Origin: Phanerochaete sordida
Lineage: Eukaryota; Basidiomycota; Agaricomycetes; Polyporales; Phanerochaetaceae
Reading direction: 5' to 3'
Assembly (NCBI GenBank): GCA_019973155.2
Contig: BPQB01000085.1
Span: 62,001-126,000 of the forward strand
Length of the DNA: 64,000 bases
The stretch's first letter is position 1. Each line of letters begins with the position of its first letter. A model generated the notes under the pieces. That model was not told the origin of the DNA. It worked only from the letters and a program-made list of their open reading frames with translations, and searched no databases. This document shows, piece by piece, positions 47,281-57,814 of this stretch. The position numbers were made by a program, and so were the translations under genes.

Positions 47281-48247
47281 CAGTCGCAACATACGCAGAA
47301 CGTCTGACTTCTCTTCGAATCTCAGCCGAACAGCGTCGCAATCATCCAGGCATCCCTGCCGCGCTCGAGATCCCGTTCTCCCACTGTAAGTCCATTTCTC
47401 CAGCGCTCCGTCCTCGGGATATTCATAGCAGGAGCCCTGGTAGGATCTAACCCCTGTTCGCGAGTCTTGTCGTAAACAGTTGGCCGTGAGTTCACTATCT
47501 CTCTCCCAAAGATCTCCTCACAAGCCCTGTGCAACCTAGACCAGCCCTGAGCGGACGAACCCTCCTCCTTCGCGAAGCGTCAGTATACCCATTTTACGAA
47601 ACCGCGGCTGAGGCTGATATGTGTCTTAGCCAACATTGTCCGCTGCTCGAGAATCCAGCCCAGTGACCGCGTCACGACGTAGAGTGTCCCCGTCTATTGT
47701 AGCCCAGTCTTACTAGTCTCGCGTCTCCCTTGTCGCTGACGTATGTAACGCCAGGTTCAACTGCGAGCACTGCCTCGTTTCCTCGATCGGTTTACCAGGA
47801 CTGCAAATAGAATATTGCATCGCTTCCACGGACGCAGAGGTAAGCTATCGTTCACCGCATTCAGGGTCACGCTCGCTCTCTATGCGATCGGGACCTAGTA
47901 CATGAAGAGGTGGCGTTTCCCTCCCGAGGGTGTGCAGGGCTGGCCGGCATGCAACCGAACCGCCGAGCACCACGTTTGACAGCTCCGTCGCTCTTAGCAT
48001 TCCACTCGTGGTTACGCGACACTTATCGTCCAACCGGGCCTGGGGGTAGGCTGGACCTGAAAATCTACCGCCTTCTTTCGACGCTCTATGACAGCTCCGG
48101 AATGGTCCTACAAACTTCTCTTTTTCATCTAAACCCCGGCCAGCGTCGCTTTCATGGGATATAACACCGTGCTGATCAAATGTGTGCCCTCTTCGCAGTC
48201 CCTCCGAATCCTCAGCCATCCTAGTGCCTTCTCCGCAGATTCGCAAG
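47281..48247. other. intergenic within F-box cluster
   Basis: About 970 bases. I found no further F-box-like copy or relic on either strand. Confidence 0.4.
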
Positions 48248-49231
48248 ATGGAGGACTGTCCCGTCGAACTGTGGATGAAGATAGCCGGCTACGCATGCAC
48301 GGATGGAGGTCACACCGGATGTGCGCTATCGCTTGTGTCGCGCACGATGTACAGGGTTGTCCAGCCTGTTCGGTACTACACTGTATCGCTCGTTGGGAAG
48401 AAGAGGCTCTTTGCCTTCAGCGCCCAATGCGGCGCGCTCAACCTCCCACCAAGGGTTCACCATCTCCTCATTGCGAAGGTTTCGATACCCTGTTATCCTC
48501 CGGACGATACCCTGCAGCTCCAAGTCAACATCGCCGTCCGCACCGTCCTCGCCCAAACCGCGCCATACCTCTGCAGCTTACATATAGTCGGCTGGGAAAT
48601 CGACTCTGCTGCAGATCTTCCCATATTTCCGCGCCTTCGCGACATCACGCTTCCCGATGCCCCGTACCAGTGTGCGCCACACACCCACACCCACTTTCCT
48701 TCGCTTCGTCGTCTACATCTCCTGTCCATTGCGAGCGCGCAACCCCAGTTCTGGCTCGACGTGATGCGCTTCGCACCACACCTTACGCATCTCCGCCTGT
48801 CCAACCTTACGCGGGGCGAGCGCCTTTGTCCCTTCCTCCGCGCCCTGCTCGACACTCCCCCAACGCTTCGGGATACGGACGCTCCAGGCGCTCCGGCAGC
48901 CGACGAGACGTTTGCCCCGGGGTCCGAAGCTGCGATGATCGCGGACACCGTCGCGGCGCGCCTCGCCGCGCTGCGCCGTGTCTACGTGCAACCGGGCTTG
49001 TATCGCTGTGCTGGATGGTACGGGTCGGGACCCGTGGATTTCGGCGAGATGATGTCAGGCCTCCAGGACATCGCGTCGGTATCGGCTCGGGACGAAGGCG
49101 AGAAGAGGCTCTCTCTGCTCCCGGATCAGACGTACTGCGTGGATGAGGTTCGCAAGGGCTGGCAGGACATGGTCGAGGGCGGCGACGGCCCGTGGCTGGC
49201 TGGTCATAGCGGCGCTGGGGGCTCGAGTTGA
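48248..49231 (+). CDS. F-box-like protein 2 of a tandem trio
   Basis: An intronless product of 327 residues if started at 48248 (MEDCPVELWMKIAGYACTDG, then GHTGCALSLVSRTMYRVVQP). An upstream in-frame ATG at 48182 is less likely because the paralogues start at the MxxCPVELW position. Leucine-rich-like blocks follow (LCSLHIVGWEIDSAADLPIF, FPSLRRLHLLSIASA, APHLTHLRLSNLTRGERLCP). The C-terminal motif LSLLPDQTYCVDEVRKGWQD is common to the trio. It is shorter than its neighbours between the F-box and the first leucine-rich block. Predicted SCF substrate adaptor. Confidence 0.75.
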   Translation: MEDCPVELWMKIAGYACTDGGHTGCALSLVSRTMYRVVQPVRYYTVSLVGKKRLFAFSAQCGALNLPPRVHHLLIAKVSIPCYPPDDTLQLQVNIAVRTVLAQTAPYLCSLHIVGWEIDSAADLPIFPRLRDITLPDAPYQCAPHTHTHFPSLRRLHLLSIASAQPQFWLDVMRFAPHLTHLRLSNLTRGERLCPFLRALLDTPPTLRDTDAPGAPAADETFAPGSEAAMIADTVAARLAALRRVYVQPGLYRCAGWYGSGPVDFGEMMSGLQDIASVSARDEGEKRLSLLPDQTYCVDEVRKGWQDMVEGGDGPWLAGHSGAGGSS

Positions 49232-49614
49232 GATAGTGAGTGCAAAATAATATTTCCTGTACGAAGCGACGCTGAGTCGTTCATGTCAGCAGGTAGACGT
49301 CTTATGACGACAAACGGATATTAATTATATAGACTATAGAGCTGTGTCGTAGTGCTTTAGACCGGTAGTGAGTCTGTGTACGTACCTATACGCTCACTAA
49401 TACCAGCTATGACTCGAAATCGGTCCGATAACTAGTTTCGCGGGCATCACCGTACTGCGATCTGCCATGAGAGGCCATGAGATGTCTTGCGCAGTGAGTA
49501 ACAATCGATTCTGTTCTTTCACATATCAAGCCAGTTGCTCTGTGTCAAGACCTCGCATCCCTTCGCCACATCCCTTGCTGCAGCTGATTTTCCACCCTCC
49601 CCTAGATTCGCGAG
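49232..49614. other. intergenic within F-box cluster
   Basis: Short AT-rich spacer. No gene seen. Confidence 0.5.
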
Positions 49615-50691
49615 ATGGAGCGGTGTCCCGTGGAGCTATGGACGAAGATCGCATGTCTTGCATGCACCGACGGCGGGTACACCGGGTGCTCACTGTCCCT
49701 TGTGTCGCATGCTATGCACGACGTCGCAGAGCCTGTCCGTTACCATTCGGTCTCCCTCGACACCGTCGACAAACTACTCGCATTCTCAGCTCGCCTGACG
49801 GCGATGGACCGTCCTCCCCTCATCCGTCACCTCTTCATAGCAGAAATGCACGTTCCTCGACTGCGCATCAACAGCGACGACAGCTGGGAGACATTTGTAA
49901 AGCAGCGGCGGCAGCGTGCGGCCGAAGCCAAGATTAGCATAGCAAGGATACGCAACGCAGTCCACACTGTCGTAGCCTCTGCTGCAGACACCCTCTATCA
50001 CCTGAACGTCCATAGCCCTCCTGCCGACATCACCTTCCCGCACCTCCACGATCTCACTATCGCTGCCATTGCTCTAACAGATCCTCTTGCGACCGCTTGC
50101 GACCGCTTCCCGTCCCTACGGCGCCTACACGTTCTGGATCTGTCTGCTGGCACCTCCTCCGAATTTTGTTCGGGCCTGGCGGATGCGGCGCCCAATATCA
50201 CCCACCTCAGACTTTCAGGCGTGAGTCAAGATACACGCATCTCGCATTTCCTTCGTATCATCCTCCGTATGTGCCCCAATAGTGGCAGCGAACGCGATGC
50301 CGCCCAGTCGGCAGGCGGCCATGCCTTCGCCCAGCTAGGCTCGCAAGAGGATCAGGAAGCTGCCGCGGTGGCTGCACGACTGCCTACCCTGAAGTGCATC
50401 ATCGTGCAGCCAACGGAGATCGCCAACGGGTGGTGCGGGACGGGAGGGCATCTGCAATCCGAGATGATGGTTGCGCTCGGACTCCTTCAGCTGCGGACAC
50501 GCTTCAGTGTCGCAGAGAGTGGGCAGGCCGCTGGACCGAGGTTCTCCTTGCTCCCAGAGCAGGAATACTCGGCCAAGCAGGCTCGGGAAGATTGGCTGGA
50601 CACGGTAGAAGGTGGTTCAGGGCCATGGCAGGGGAAAGCAGTAGAATACGAGGAGGACGCAGGCCCCGAGAATGTTGTATGGGCTGCTTAG
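49615..50691 (+). CDS. F-box-like protein 3 of a tandem trio
   Basis: An intronless frame of 358 residues. The N-terminus MERCPVELWTKIACLACTDG, then GYTGCSLSLVSHAMHDVAEP, matches genes 1 and 2. Here the otherwise conserved SR of the core is SH. Leucine-rich-like blocks are LIRHLFIAEMHVPRL, FPHLHDLTIAAIALTDPLA, FPSLRRLHVLDLSAGTSSEF and APNITHLRLSGVSQDTRISH. It ends with the shared block FSLLPEQEYSAKQAREDWLD. An insertion rich in Arg/Gln (VKQRRQRAAEAKISIARIRN) separates the first two leucine-rich blocks. Predicted substrate adaptor; target unknown. Confidence 0.75.
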   Translation: MERCPVELWTKIACLACTDGGYTGCSLSLVSHAMHDVAEPVRYHSVSLDTVDKLLAFSARLTAMDRPPLIRHLFIAEMHVPRLRINSDDSWETFVKQRRQRAAEAKISIARIRNAVHTVVASAADTLYHLNVHSPPADITFPHLHDLTIAAIALTDPLATACDRFPSLRRLHVLDLSAGTSSEFCSGLADAAPNITHLRLSGVSQDTRISHFLRIILRMCPNSGSERDAAQSAGGHAFAQLGSQEDQEAAAVAARLPTLKCIIVQPTEIANGWCGTGGHLQSEMMVALGLLQLRTRFSVAESGQAAGPRFSLLPEQEYSAKQAREDWLDTVEGGSGPWQGKAVEYEEDAGPENVVWAA

Positions 50692-51033
50692 AAGCGAGAG
50701 TAAAGCGTTTGTATGGGAGGATGCCCAATTCTTCAAGTGCACGCGCCTGGCGATTGCTGCTCACGTTCGCGTCAACCACATTTGAGTCCGCGTCCAGCGG
50801 ACGCTCTTGTCGCTGGGCATTTATAACGCCCCCTTCATTGTTAAAACAACGAATGTCTTCACAGGCGCGTTCAGACCAGCATGGGCAATGCCAAAGAGTG
50901 GGTGAATAAAATTACAAGAACGAGCTGCGTACAGTCCATGTGCGCGTGAGAGCACACACTCAGAGTTCCCCAAGTAGCCTTTTCCTGTAGATCATGGTTA
51001 ATTTCCTCACGGAAATAGAACAATGCGAGAAAC
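50692..51033. other. intergenic between convergent genes
   Basis: F-box 3 and Derlin 3' regions. A further Derlin exon after a GATGT donor is conceivable but not required. Confidence 0.45.
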
Positions 51034-51820
51034 TCACAATACATCAGGTGCCTCGCTGAACCACGTTGGACCACCGACCATTTCCCGTGTCCAGACGTCC
51101 CTCAAGAACCACCCGACATGGCCTACGGCGCATCCTACGAGATCGCCAGCGGCCGCGCGCCAGGTGCCGTTCAGGACCCATGCAAGACCCACAAGTGCGA
51201 GTGGGAGATACGGCGCAGTGATAGTTATCAGGCCGAAGAGCGAGATTGGCGTCGCAGGGTGCCTTCGTGACCAGAGGTAGATGGGGACGAAAGCAAGAGG
51301 CGACGACAGAAACGGAAGGTTGACTAGCGGTGACAAGAACTGTAAACCAGTGAGCGAGGTAGTCGACTACATAGCATATATGCGCACCAGGAGCATCACA
51401 GCGGACTGTATCAGCAACCAGACGTACTCCGCCTTCTTGTTCGCGAATGACGACTCTTCCAGCATTCTGCTATACCGCATACTGTAACGCGGTCAGCCTC
51501 ACGAAAATGCACAAGCCCGGAGCGACACTCACAAGAAGAACATGTGGAACACGAAGTCTAGCGAGAGCGAGCCGAAGTAGAAGAAGTTCGTGAACACGCG
51601 CCAGGGCTGCTTATTCGTAAACGCAGCCTTGAAGCTAAAGTAGAGCTGCAGCGGTGTCACGAGCTGGCATTGCTGCAGGGTGTATGCGTAAGTCTCCAAG
51701 ACACGCGCTATGGTTCGAGAACTTACTCACAACCGCTATGCTCGTGAGCACCGACAGTGCGAGCCACGCTCTTGTCACTGGGGGTATCTGGGTGATCCAT
51801 GCCTCGATTCCGACAGGCAT
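51034..51820 (-). CDS. der1: Derlin (Der1-like ERAD membrane protein)
   Basis: Rhomboid-like pseudoprotease of the ER membrane that helps dislocate misfolded proteins for degradation. Four exons give MPVGIEAWITQIPPVTRAWL, ...QCQLVTPLQLYFSFKAAFTN, KQPWRVFTNFFYFGSLSLDF, VFHMFFLMRYSRMLEESSF, AEYVWLLIQSAVMLL, then FLSPLVNLPFLSSPLAFVPI. The Derlin signatures WR..TNF..FG, MF...RYS..LE and a late GDL.GCAVGHVGWFLRDVW segment are all visible. Several membrane spans are evident. There is no catalytic Ser/His pair, as expected for Derlins. The protein is about 210 residues. The stop at 51034 follows EAPDVL; the tail is short compared with many Derlins. Confidence 0.92.
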
Positions 51821-52327
51821 TGCGACAGAGAAGTAGCGTTATATTCCGGTGGTAGTAATAGTAACGATAGAAGCTCTGAACGGCTGTGTTCAATGAGTTG
51901 GTAGTTGGAGGTGAAGTCGCCTCGGCTCACGGGCGGAGGTCGTGTCGTAGCCGCCCGCGGTCGTGGCATGATTGCATCCCCACGTGGACGCGTCTTCAAC
52001 GCTTCAGCAACTGTTCGACAAACTAAACCGTATTTTATTCGTACAGGAGCACTAGGCTAGCTAAATCAAACGCAGAGGTAGGAAAGTCATATAGGTGCAT
52101 AAATACGAGATAGGGTTATCGCATAAGATAGAGCATGCTCTGCAGAAGAGCTGAGTAGTGGGGCTACCTATATTCAAGGCGGATCGTCCCAAGGCCAAGA
52201 CAAGATCCTCGAGCAGCAGTGTAGGCTGAGAAATGGAAAGGAAGCAGGTCATGCCGTGGTAGTTGAAGGTCCGTGTGTGCTGCAGACAGGGAAGCATATC
52301 TCACGCGTGAATCTTGTCCTAGGCCAA
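51821..52327. other. intergenic (Derlin promoter)
   Basis: No supported frame. AT-rich near 52.03-52.15 kb. Confidence 0.5.
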
Positions 52328-54009
52328 TCACGCCTTGACAGTACGCGCAGAAACAGACGTAGTCTTCTTGACGACAGGTGACTTCGCACTAGATCCATTG
52401 GCAGGAAGGCCCGCGGAGCCCAGAGACATCTTCGCAGCGCGCAAGGCAGCGCTCTTGTTGGTTCGAGGGACGATGGTCGGCGGAGCACCGACACTCAGTC
52501 TTGCCTTAGGTTTCGGAGCCGCGTCGCCATCATTAGTGCTTCCTCCCGGCTTGTTAGACTCAGAAGAAGCATTGAAAGGCCTGCTGCTACCCCCGATGCT
52601 GGACCGAGAGGTCGTACGTGAGATCGGGCGGGATGGCCCATTGTGTACGGAAGCCGCAGAAGCAGGGCGAGTCGGGGGACGAGAGCCATCCAGGGAAAGG
52701 CGCGATGATGCGCGAGAGATAGTGGACGCTTGGCGGACTAGGGCAACCGTCAGAAGCTAGGTGTGCGTAGGACCGTAAGCATACTCACAATTGAAGGAGG
52801 AAGGAGGCGCAGCCTCTTTGCTAACGCGCAACTCCGCGCTGCGGTTTGTGCGGGGTTGAACTGTAGGCGGCTTGGTGCTAGCCACCTGGAAGCTTTCTCG
52901 CCTCTTGTGTCCAGGGACACCATCGAAAGTCTCCGACGGTGCCGCCCCAGCGGACTTGGCTTTCGCGATTCCCCGGGGCTTGAGGGCCGTCGGTTCGACG
53001 GGGATGCCAAGTCTGAGCGACGCTGCACGTGTCATACGGGGCGGGGTCACAGGCGGCGCAGTCGAGGCAACCGAGATGGTCTCCGTACGCTTGTGCCCGG
53101 GCACGCCAGCGAATGTCTTTTTGATAGACTCGGGAGTCGCGGGGAAGCGCTTGGGAGACACGGAGGGGTCTACGACACCCATCCGCAGGGCAGCCGCGCG
53201 GGACATACGAGGGACGATGTCGGGGCTATCATGGGTGACTGGAAGCGGACGAGCTTGGAACTTGGGCTTATCGTTTTCGGTGCTGGTCGACTGTGCTCGC
53301 GGGGTCCCCCGCGACGACTTGGAGTGAAGTGACTCTGAGACGTACGGATCCGAGACATAAGAATCAGAGCCGACGTCGGGGAGTTCGACGGAGGGGAGAG
53401 GTGGGGACGAGGCGAAGATGGACATGATTTGAATCTCAGCCGTCTCTTCGTCCTGAGAGCCCATGACCGCGTTTTGTTCGTGGGAGATTCCGAGGAGGGC
53501 GCGAATGGAGTTCGGGGCCTCTTGCTTTGCAATCTCTGGGTCTGCGGGGCCCATGATGGTCTTCCAGACTTGCACTGCGCGGCGACGCTCGAGGACGTAG
53601 ATACGGACAGGGCCCCTGGGGCGAACCAGCGTAACGCGTCAGCCCAGCCGCATGCACCCGTGGATACCCCTACCCAAAGGCGTAACAAAAGGGAGCACGT
53701 ACTCGGCAAAGCAGATATAGTCTTCCCCGAAGAGGTCGAACATCGTGTCAGGGTCACTCTCGATTTCGAACTCCATCTGGCGTTCTTTGACGATCTACGC
53801 ATACCACATGATGGATGAGCTTGAGGGAACGGGATAACATGGGGACGGCCGACCTCAAAACCAGCCTCGGACATCCGGCTCTCAATTTCCAGCCTGTATT
53901 CCAAGGCATGGTTCTTGATGATGGCGACGGTGCGCGTGCGACGTCCAGGAGGACTGGAGAACCCCTCCACGGGGCTTTGTGTCTGGACGGGCGAGGACGA
54001 GGAGGACAT
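52328..54009 (-). CDS. NDK-fold protein lacking the catalytic histidine, repeat-bearing tail
   Basis: The first about 135 residues follow the nucleoside diphosphate kinase fold: RTVAIIKNHALEYRLEIESR (the ATP-side lysine is kept), EAGFEVIVKERQMEF, EGPVRIYVLERRRAVQVWKT, IMGPADPEIAKQEAPNSIRA and NAVMGSQDEETAEIQIMSIF. The active-site motif is normally N-A-V-H-G-S; here the phospho-accepting histidine is methionine (codon at 53462-53464). Phosphotransfer by the usual mechanism is therefore not expected. A disordered tail of several hundred residues carries four copies of PR-x-x-[RK]-[SA]-A-x-L-R and two of GVPGHKR. Two introns interrupt the NDK part and one lies near 52.74-52.79 kb. It is probably a binding or scaffold protein. 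Confidence 0.8.
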
Positions 54010-54631
54010 CCTAGGCTAGCAGTTCAATAGATAATGGTCGCGCGGCGGTGGTCGAAAGGAGGGACGGGTCTCGAAGAGCTGGGCCTGCGGCGAGTCTCGG
54101 GGGTATATAGACAAGAAAAGGAGGGAATAGAATGAACAGTCTTGAGCCAGCAGAGAAAGAGAAGAGTTTCTAGCAAGAGCAAGTATCCAAGTTGGTTGCG
54201 GAGAACGGCTGGTGCTCTGCGCAGGCTATCATCGTAGCCAGCCTGGGCCCTGGGATCAAGTGCGGGGACTGGACCCTGATCACCGCTCACCGCAGTGTCA
54301 ACCAGCACAACCAGAGAACTCGAGGCACACATTCCGCGGGATGTTCTCGTCGTCAAGGTGCGGTGGTTAGTGGAGGTCAAGGCAAACGTGTGTTCGTGTA
54401 CACGAGTGAAATCAGACCCCAAGCGAGAAATGAAGCAAGCGTGCACAAGCGAGCGGCTTCCGGGGTCTTCTGCACATCCTTCACATTCGTGCCTGGCATG
54501 ACCGTCCAGCTTATTTCTGTGCTGAGTCCATGCAAGCGATCCAACATGAAGGAGCCAGCATAGATGAGACATTATATGGTATATGAGATATACAAGCAAC
54601 CAATCAAATCCGAAGAGCAGAGATCCCAGTC
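54010..54631. other. intergenic
   Basis: NDK-like promoter and Erg26 3' region. Frames at 54024-54662 have no features. Confidence 0.45.
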
Positions 54632-56113
54632 CTACGCCTTGCCAGGGTTGGCGTCCACCCACTGCACGTAGGCCTAGATAGGAGCATGAGTCAATGGCTG
54701 TCCAGAAGAAACAGACATTCGTGCACTCACATCGACAGTGCGTTGCATGCCTGTATCAAGATCAACGATGGGCTCGTAACCAAGAACCCTGCGGGCCTTC
54801 TCGATGTTGTGCCACTTGTGCTTGCAGACGAGCTTCACACGGTAGACGGTGAACGCCGGTTGCTTGCCGCTGAGCCAGCCCCACCACTCGGCAGCATGCG
54901 CAAGGATGAGACCGACGGTGTTCGACATGACGATCGTCTTCTTCTTGTATTTCTCCGTGCCGTAGTGCTTGTCAAATCGGTAGCAGATCGAGCGCGCGTA
55001 GTCCCAGAAGTACACGGGCTCGCCGTTCGTGATGAAGAACGCCTGGCCGGCAACCTGGTACGGCGACGTCGTTGCGTTCGTGAGCGAGGACTCGGAGAAC
55101 TGGTCGAAACGGCTCCGGCGTATCTGACGCGGCTGTGGTGCCTTGTAGTCGGGGTTGTTCCAGTTCGCTTCAATCTGCTCAGCGTTTTGGGGAGGTTCCA
55201 CATACGGGCCAAGTGGCCGTGCCTCAGAGGTGGGGATCTTGTGCGACCCGGTGGTCAATGTGACAGGCGGAAGGTATGTGGATGCGATCTCCACGACCTG
55301 AGCAGGGTTCGAGAGATCGACGACGGGCTCCTTGTCCAGCTTGTCGGCGGCAAGCAAGTGGGCGTGGGCAACGTTGCCGACATAGGTCCAATCGAACAGG
55401 TTCGTGTTGTCGCCGATCTGCCAGTGCGTCTGACCGCGCTTCCAGACGTCATAGAAGCCGGCGGTACCTTGCCTGTCACCAGGTCTTTATTTGACAGATG
55501 TGAGCACCACGTAAAGGCACGTAGATTGGAGACATACCCGAAGATTCCAGCGGGCCGCAGTGATACAGTGAGTAGACCCTTCACGCCGTTCGCAGCGAGG
55601 ACCAACTCCTCTGCCTTCGCCTTCGACTCGTTGTACGCATCCATGGCCTTCTCAGGAGGCGCTGCGCGCTCGTCGACATTGATGAGGTCGCCTCCGTTGA
55701 AGACAAGACCCGCAGAGCTAGTGAATACAAGCTTCCGCACACCAAGTGCGTGGGCAGCGTTGATGATGGTACGAGTGCCGTCGACGTTGACTCTCCAGTA
55801 CAGCGCAGGATCCTGCATACCATGTGGCGGAGACACAGTGTGCATAATACATGTCGCGCCGCTCTGGCAAGGGAGTTCAGCATGGCTACTTTTACAGGGT
55901 TTCCGGACGTACCTTGCGCAAAGCGTCGGCGACCTGCTCCTCCTCCGTAATGTCGCCCGTGTAGAAGGGCGTGTCGTGATATTTCTGAACGATATCGAAC
56001 ACGGACACGGCGTCCCCACGGGCCATCAGCTGCTCTACGATGTGCCTGCCAACGAAACCGCTTCCACCGAAGACGATGTAGACATCGCGGGGCTTGTCGG
56101 TATGGGTGGACAT
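54632..56113 (-). CDS. erg26: Sterol-4-alpha-carboxylate 3-dehydrogenase (C-3 sterol dehydrogenase)
   Basis: NAD-dependent enzyme of ergosterol synthesis that oxidises the 3-hydroxyl and decarboxylates at C4, at the ER. It starts at 56113 (MSTHTDKPRDVYIVFGGSGF); GGSGFVGRHIV is the Rossmann glycine motif. Next come GATCIMHTVSPP, YWRVNVDGTRTIINAAHALG, VRKLVFTSSAGLVFNGGDLI and the catalytic Y-x3-K in MDAYNESKAKAEELVLAANG. Then LRPAGIFG, PGDRQGTAGFYDV, QIGDNTNLFDWTYVGNVAHA, ITNGEPVYFWDYARSICYRF and KARRVLGYEPIVDLDTGMQR. The last small exon ends AYVQWVDANPGKA at 54632. All hallmarks of the 3-beta-HSD/Erg26 family are present. It is divergent from Tam41 across a 344-base promoter. Confidence 0.92.
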
Positions 56114-56291
56114 GGCGGTAGCGTCTGCAAAATTCGGGAGGACCTGGAAGCTTTTAGACAGCAACAGCGAACCTTGCTGGAGCTCGTCGAGGATGGTCTG
56201 GAGGAGAGGTGGACGGGGTCAGACCACTTTCGCGAGGCACGAACTCCCGCGTTCAGCACGAAGCGCCCGGTGCCAGCGCGCCGTTCTCCAC

Positions 56292-56301
56292 GTCACGTGA
56301 C
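56292..56301. promoter_or_regulatory. GTCACGTGAC palindrome between Erg26 and Tam41
   Basis: A perfect ten-base palindrome containing the CACGTG E-box, midway in the divergent promoter. It matches the extended site of Cbf1-type bHLH factors (GTCACGTG). One site could serve both genes. Confidence 0.5.
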
Positions 56302-56457
56302 AACAGCCTATTCCAGGTTTCGGCAACGGCTGGTCGACCCCACATTTCTTCCTCCCCCTTCATCTTCGCCTACGCCCTTTCGTGCACGGACGACCATCTG
56401 CATACTTGAATCTTACTGCAATCTAGTCTTTCGCATTCCTTACAGTCTCCTACAATA

Positions 56458-57814
56458 ATGCTCGCAACCGTCTCCCGCTCCCAGCCGCGCCATGCAATTA
56501 CCGCCGTCCGCCTACTCTCGACAGAGGTTTCCTCGACGTCTTCGCATTCGCATCTTCCACCACCGCCCCCGCCAGGCGCAAAGACACCTCACCGAACACG
56601 CTTAGACCCTGCGCCGCGACCGTCGGTACCGCGCACACGACAAGTGCTGCCCCACCTCCCTCCGACTTTCGGCCGTAACCAGATCCTCCCTGTCGCTGAT
56701 TCGACCCGCGCTCTGCTAGAGTCCATTGTCGCGCAGTTCCACGCCCCCATCCGGTACGCCTTTGCCTACGGCTCAGGAGTCTTCGAGCAGGACGGCTATG
56801 CGAATGCCAGCCCCCAGGCCAGGGGTGGGCCCATGCTCGACTTCATGTTCGCGGTCACCCACGCGTCGCACTGGCACGACCTCAACATGCACCAGTTCCC
56901 CTCGCACTACCCCATGTACGCGCGCGCATTTGGCTCCGAGTTCATCTCGCGCGTTCAGGAGATTAGCCCTGGCGTCTGGTTCAATGCCTACGTCCCCATG
57001 AAGGGCGTGGTGAGTGCATTCAGACCAGTCACGGAGCTTGTGTTCATCTTTCCCGTAGACCATCAAGTACGGGGTAACGACTGTCGACAACCTTTGCTCG
57101 GACCTGCTTAACTGGAAGACGCTCTACCTCGCCGGCCGCATGCACAAGCCGATCCGCATTATTAAGGATGACGCCCGGGTCCGCCTCACGCAGCAGGTCA
57201 ACCTCACGTCCGCGATCCGTGCCGCGCTGCTCACGCTTCCGGAGGAGTTCTCCGAGACCGAGCTCTTCGAGCGCATCGCCGGCTTCAGCTACGCAGGCGA
57301 CGTGCGCATGGTCCTTCCTGGCGAGAACCGCGCGAAGGTCGGCAACATCGTCCGCAAGCAGGGCCCCCAGTTCCGGGAGCTCTACCACCGACTCGTCGTC
57401 GCGCTCCCCGGCGTGCATTGGTCTCCGCAGTCGCACATCATCCAGCAGGACGTCACGCCACACGCACGTGCCGCGCACCTGCGCAAGCTCCCATCGAACC
57501 TGCTCGCGCGTGTCACGGGCTCGTACGCTGCGTCCGACCTGCCCGCGCGCGAGGCTGACGAGAGTGTGTACTGGACACGCATGGCCGCGCGCAGCGACCT
57601 TGCGGACACAATCCATCACGGTCAGTACGCGCCGCTTTCAATGTGTACGTGCACTCACCTGGGTACAGAAATCCGCGATGTTGTGCGCTACCCCTCAACG
57701 GTCCAGAGCTTGAAGGGCGTTGTAAGCGCGGGCCTTGGCAAGAGCATCAGGTATGCGGCGGACAAGGTCTCAAAGTGGCGGACAGGCGGGCAGGCCAAGG
57801 GAACCACGTCATGA
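56458..57814 (+). CDS. tam41: Mitochondrial CDP-diacylglycerol synthase Tam41
   Basis: Phosphatidate cytidylyltransferase of the inner mitochondrial membrane; it makes CDP-DAG for cardiolipin. The presequence (MLATVSRSQPRHAITAVRLL) is followed by a Pro-rich linker. The nucleotidyltransferase core reads YAFAYGSGVFEQDGY and PMLDFMFAVTHASHWHDLNM, then GVWFNAYVPMKGV and TIKYGVTTVDNLCSDLLNWK. After that come LYLAGRMHKPIRIIKDDARV, VNLTSAIRAALLTLPEEFSE and LFERIAGFSYAGDVRMVLPG. The last exon is EIRDVVRYPSTVQSLKGVVS, then AGLGKSIRYAADKVSKW. Two introns are clear (57010-57058 and 57621-57668). GSGVFxQxGY and the DFxFAV acidic motif are the family signature. Length of about 415 residues is normal. Confidence 0.95.

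Noticed and set aside
54686..56458. A 590-codon plus-strand frame
   Set aside because: It is opposite the Erg26 gene, whose Rossmann and YxxxK motifs are clear on the minus strand.
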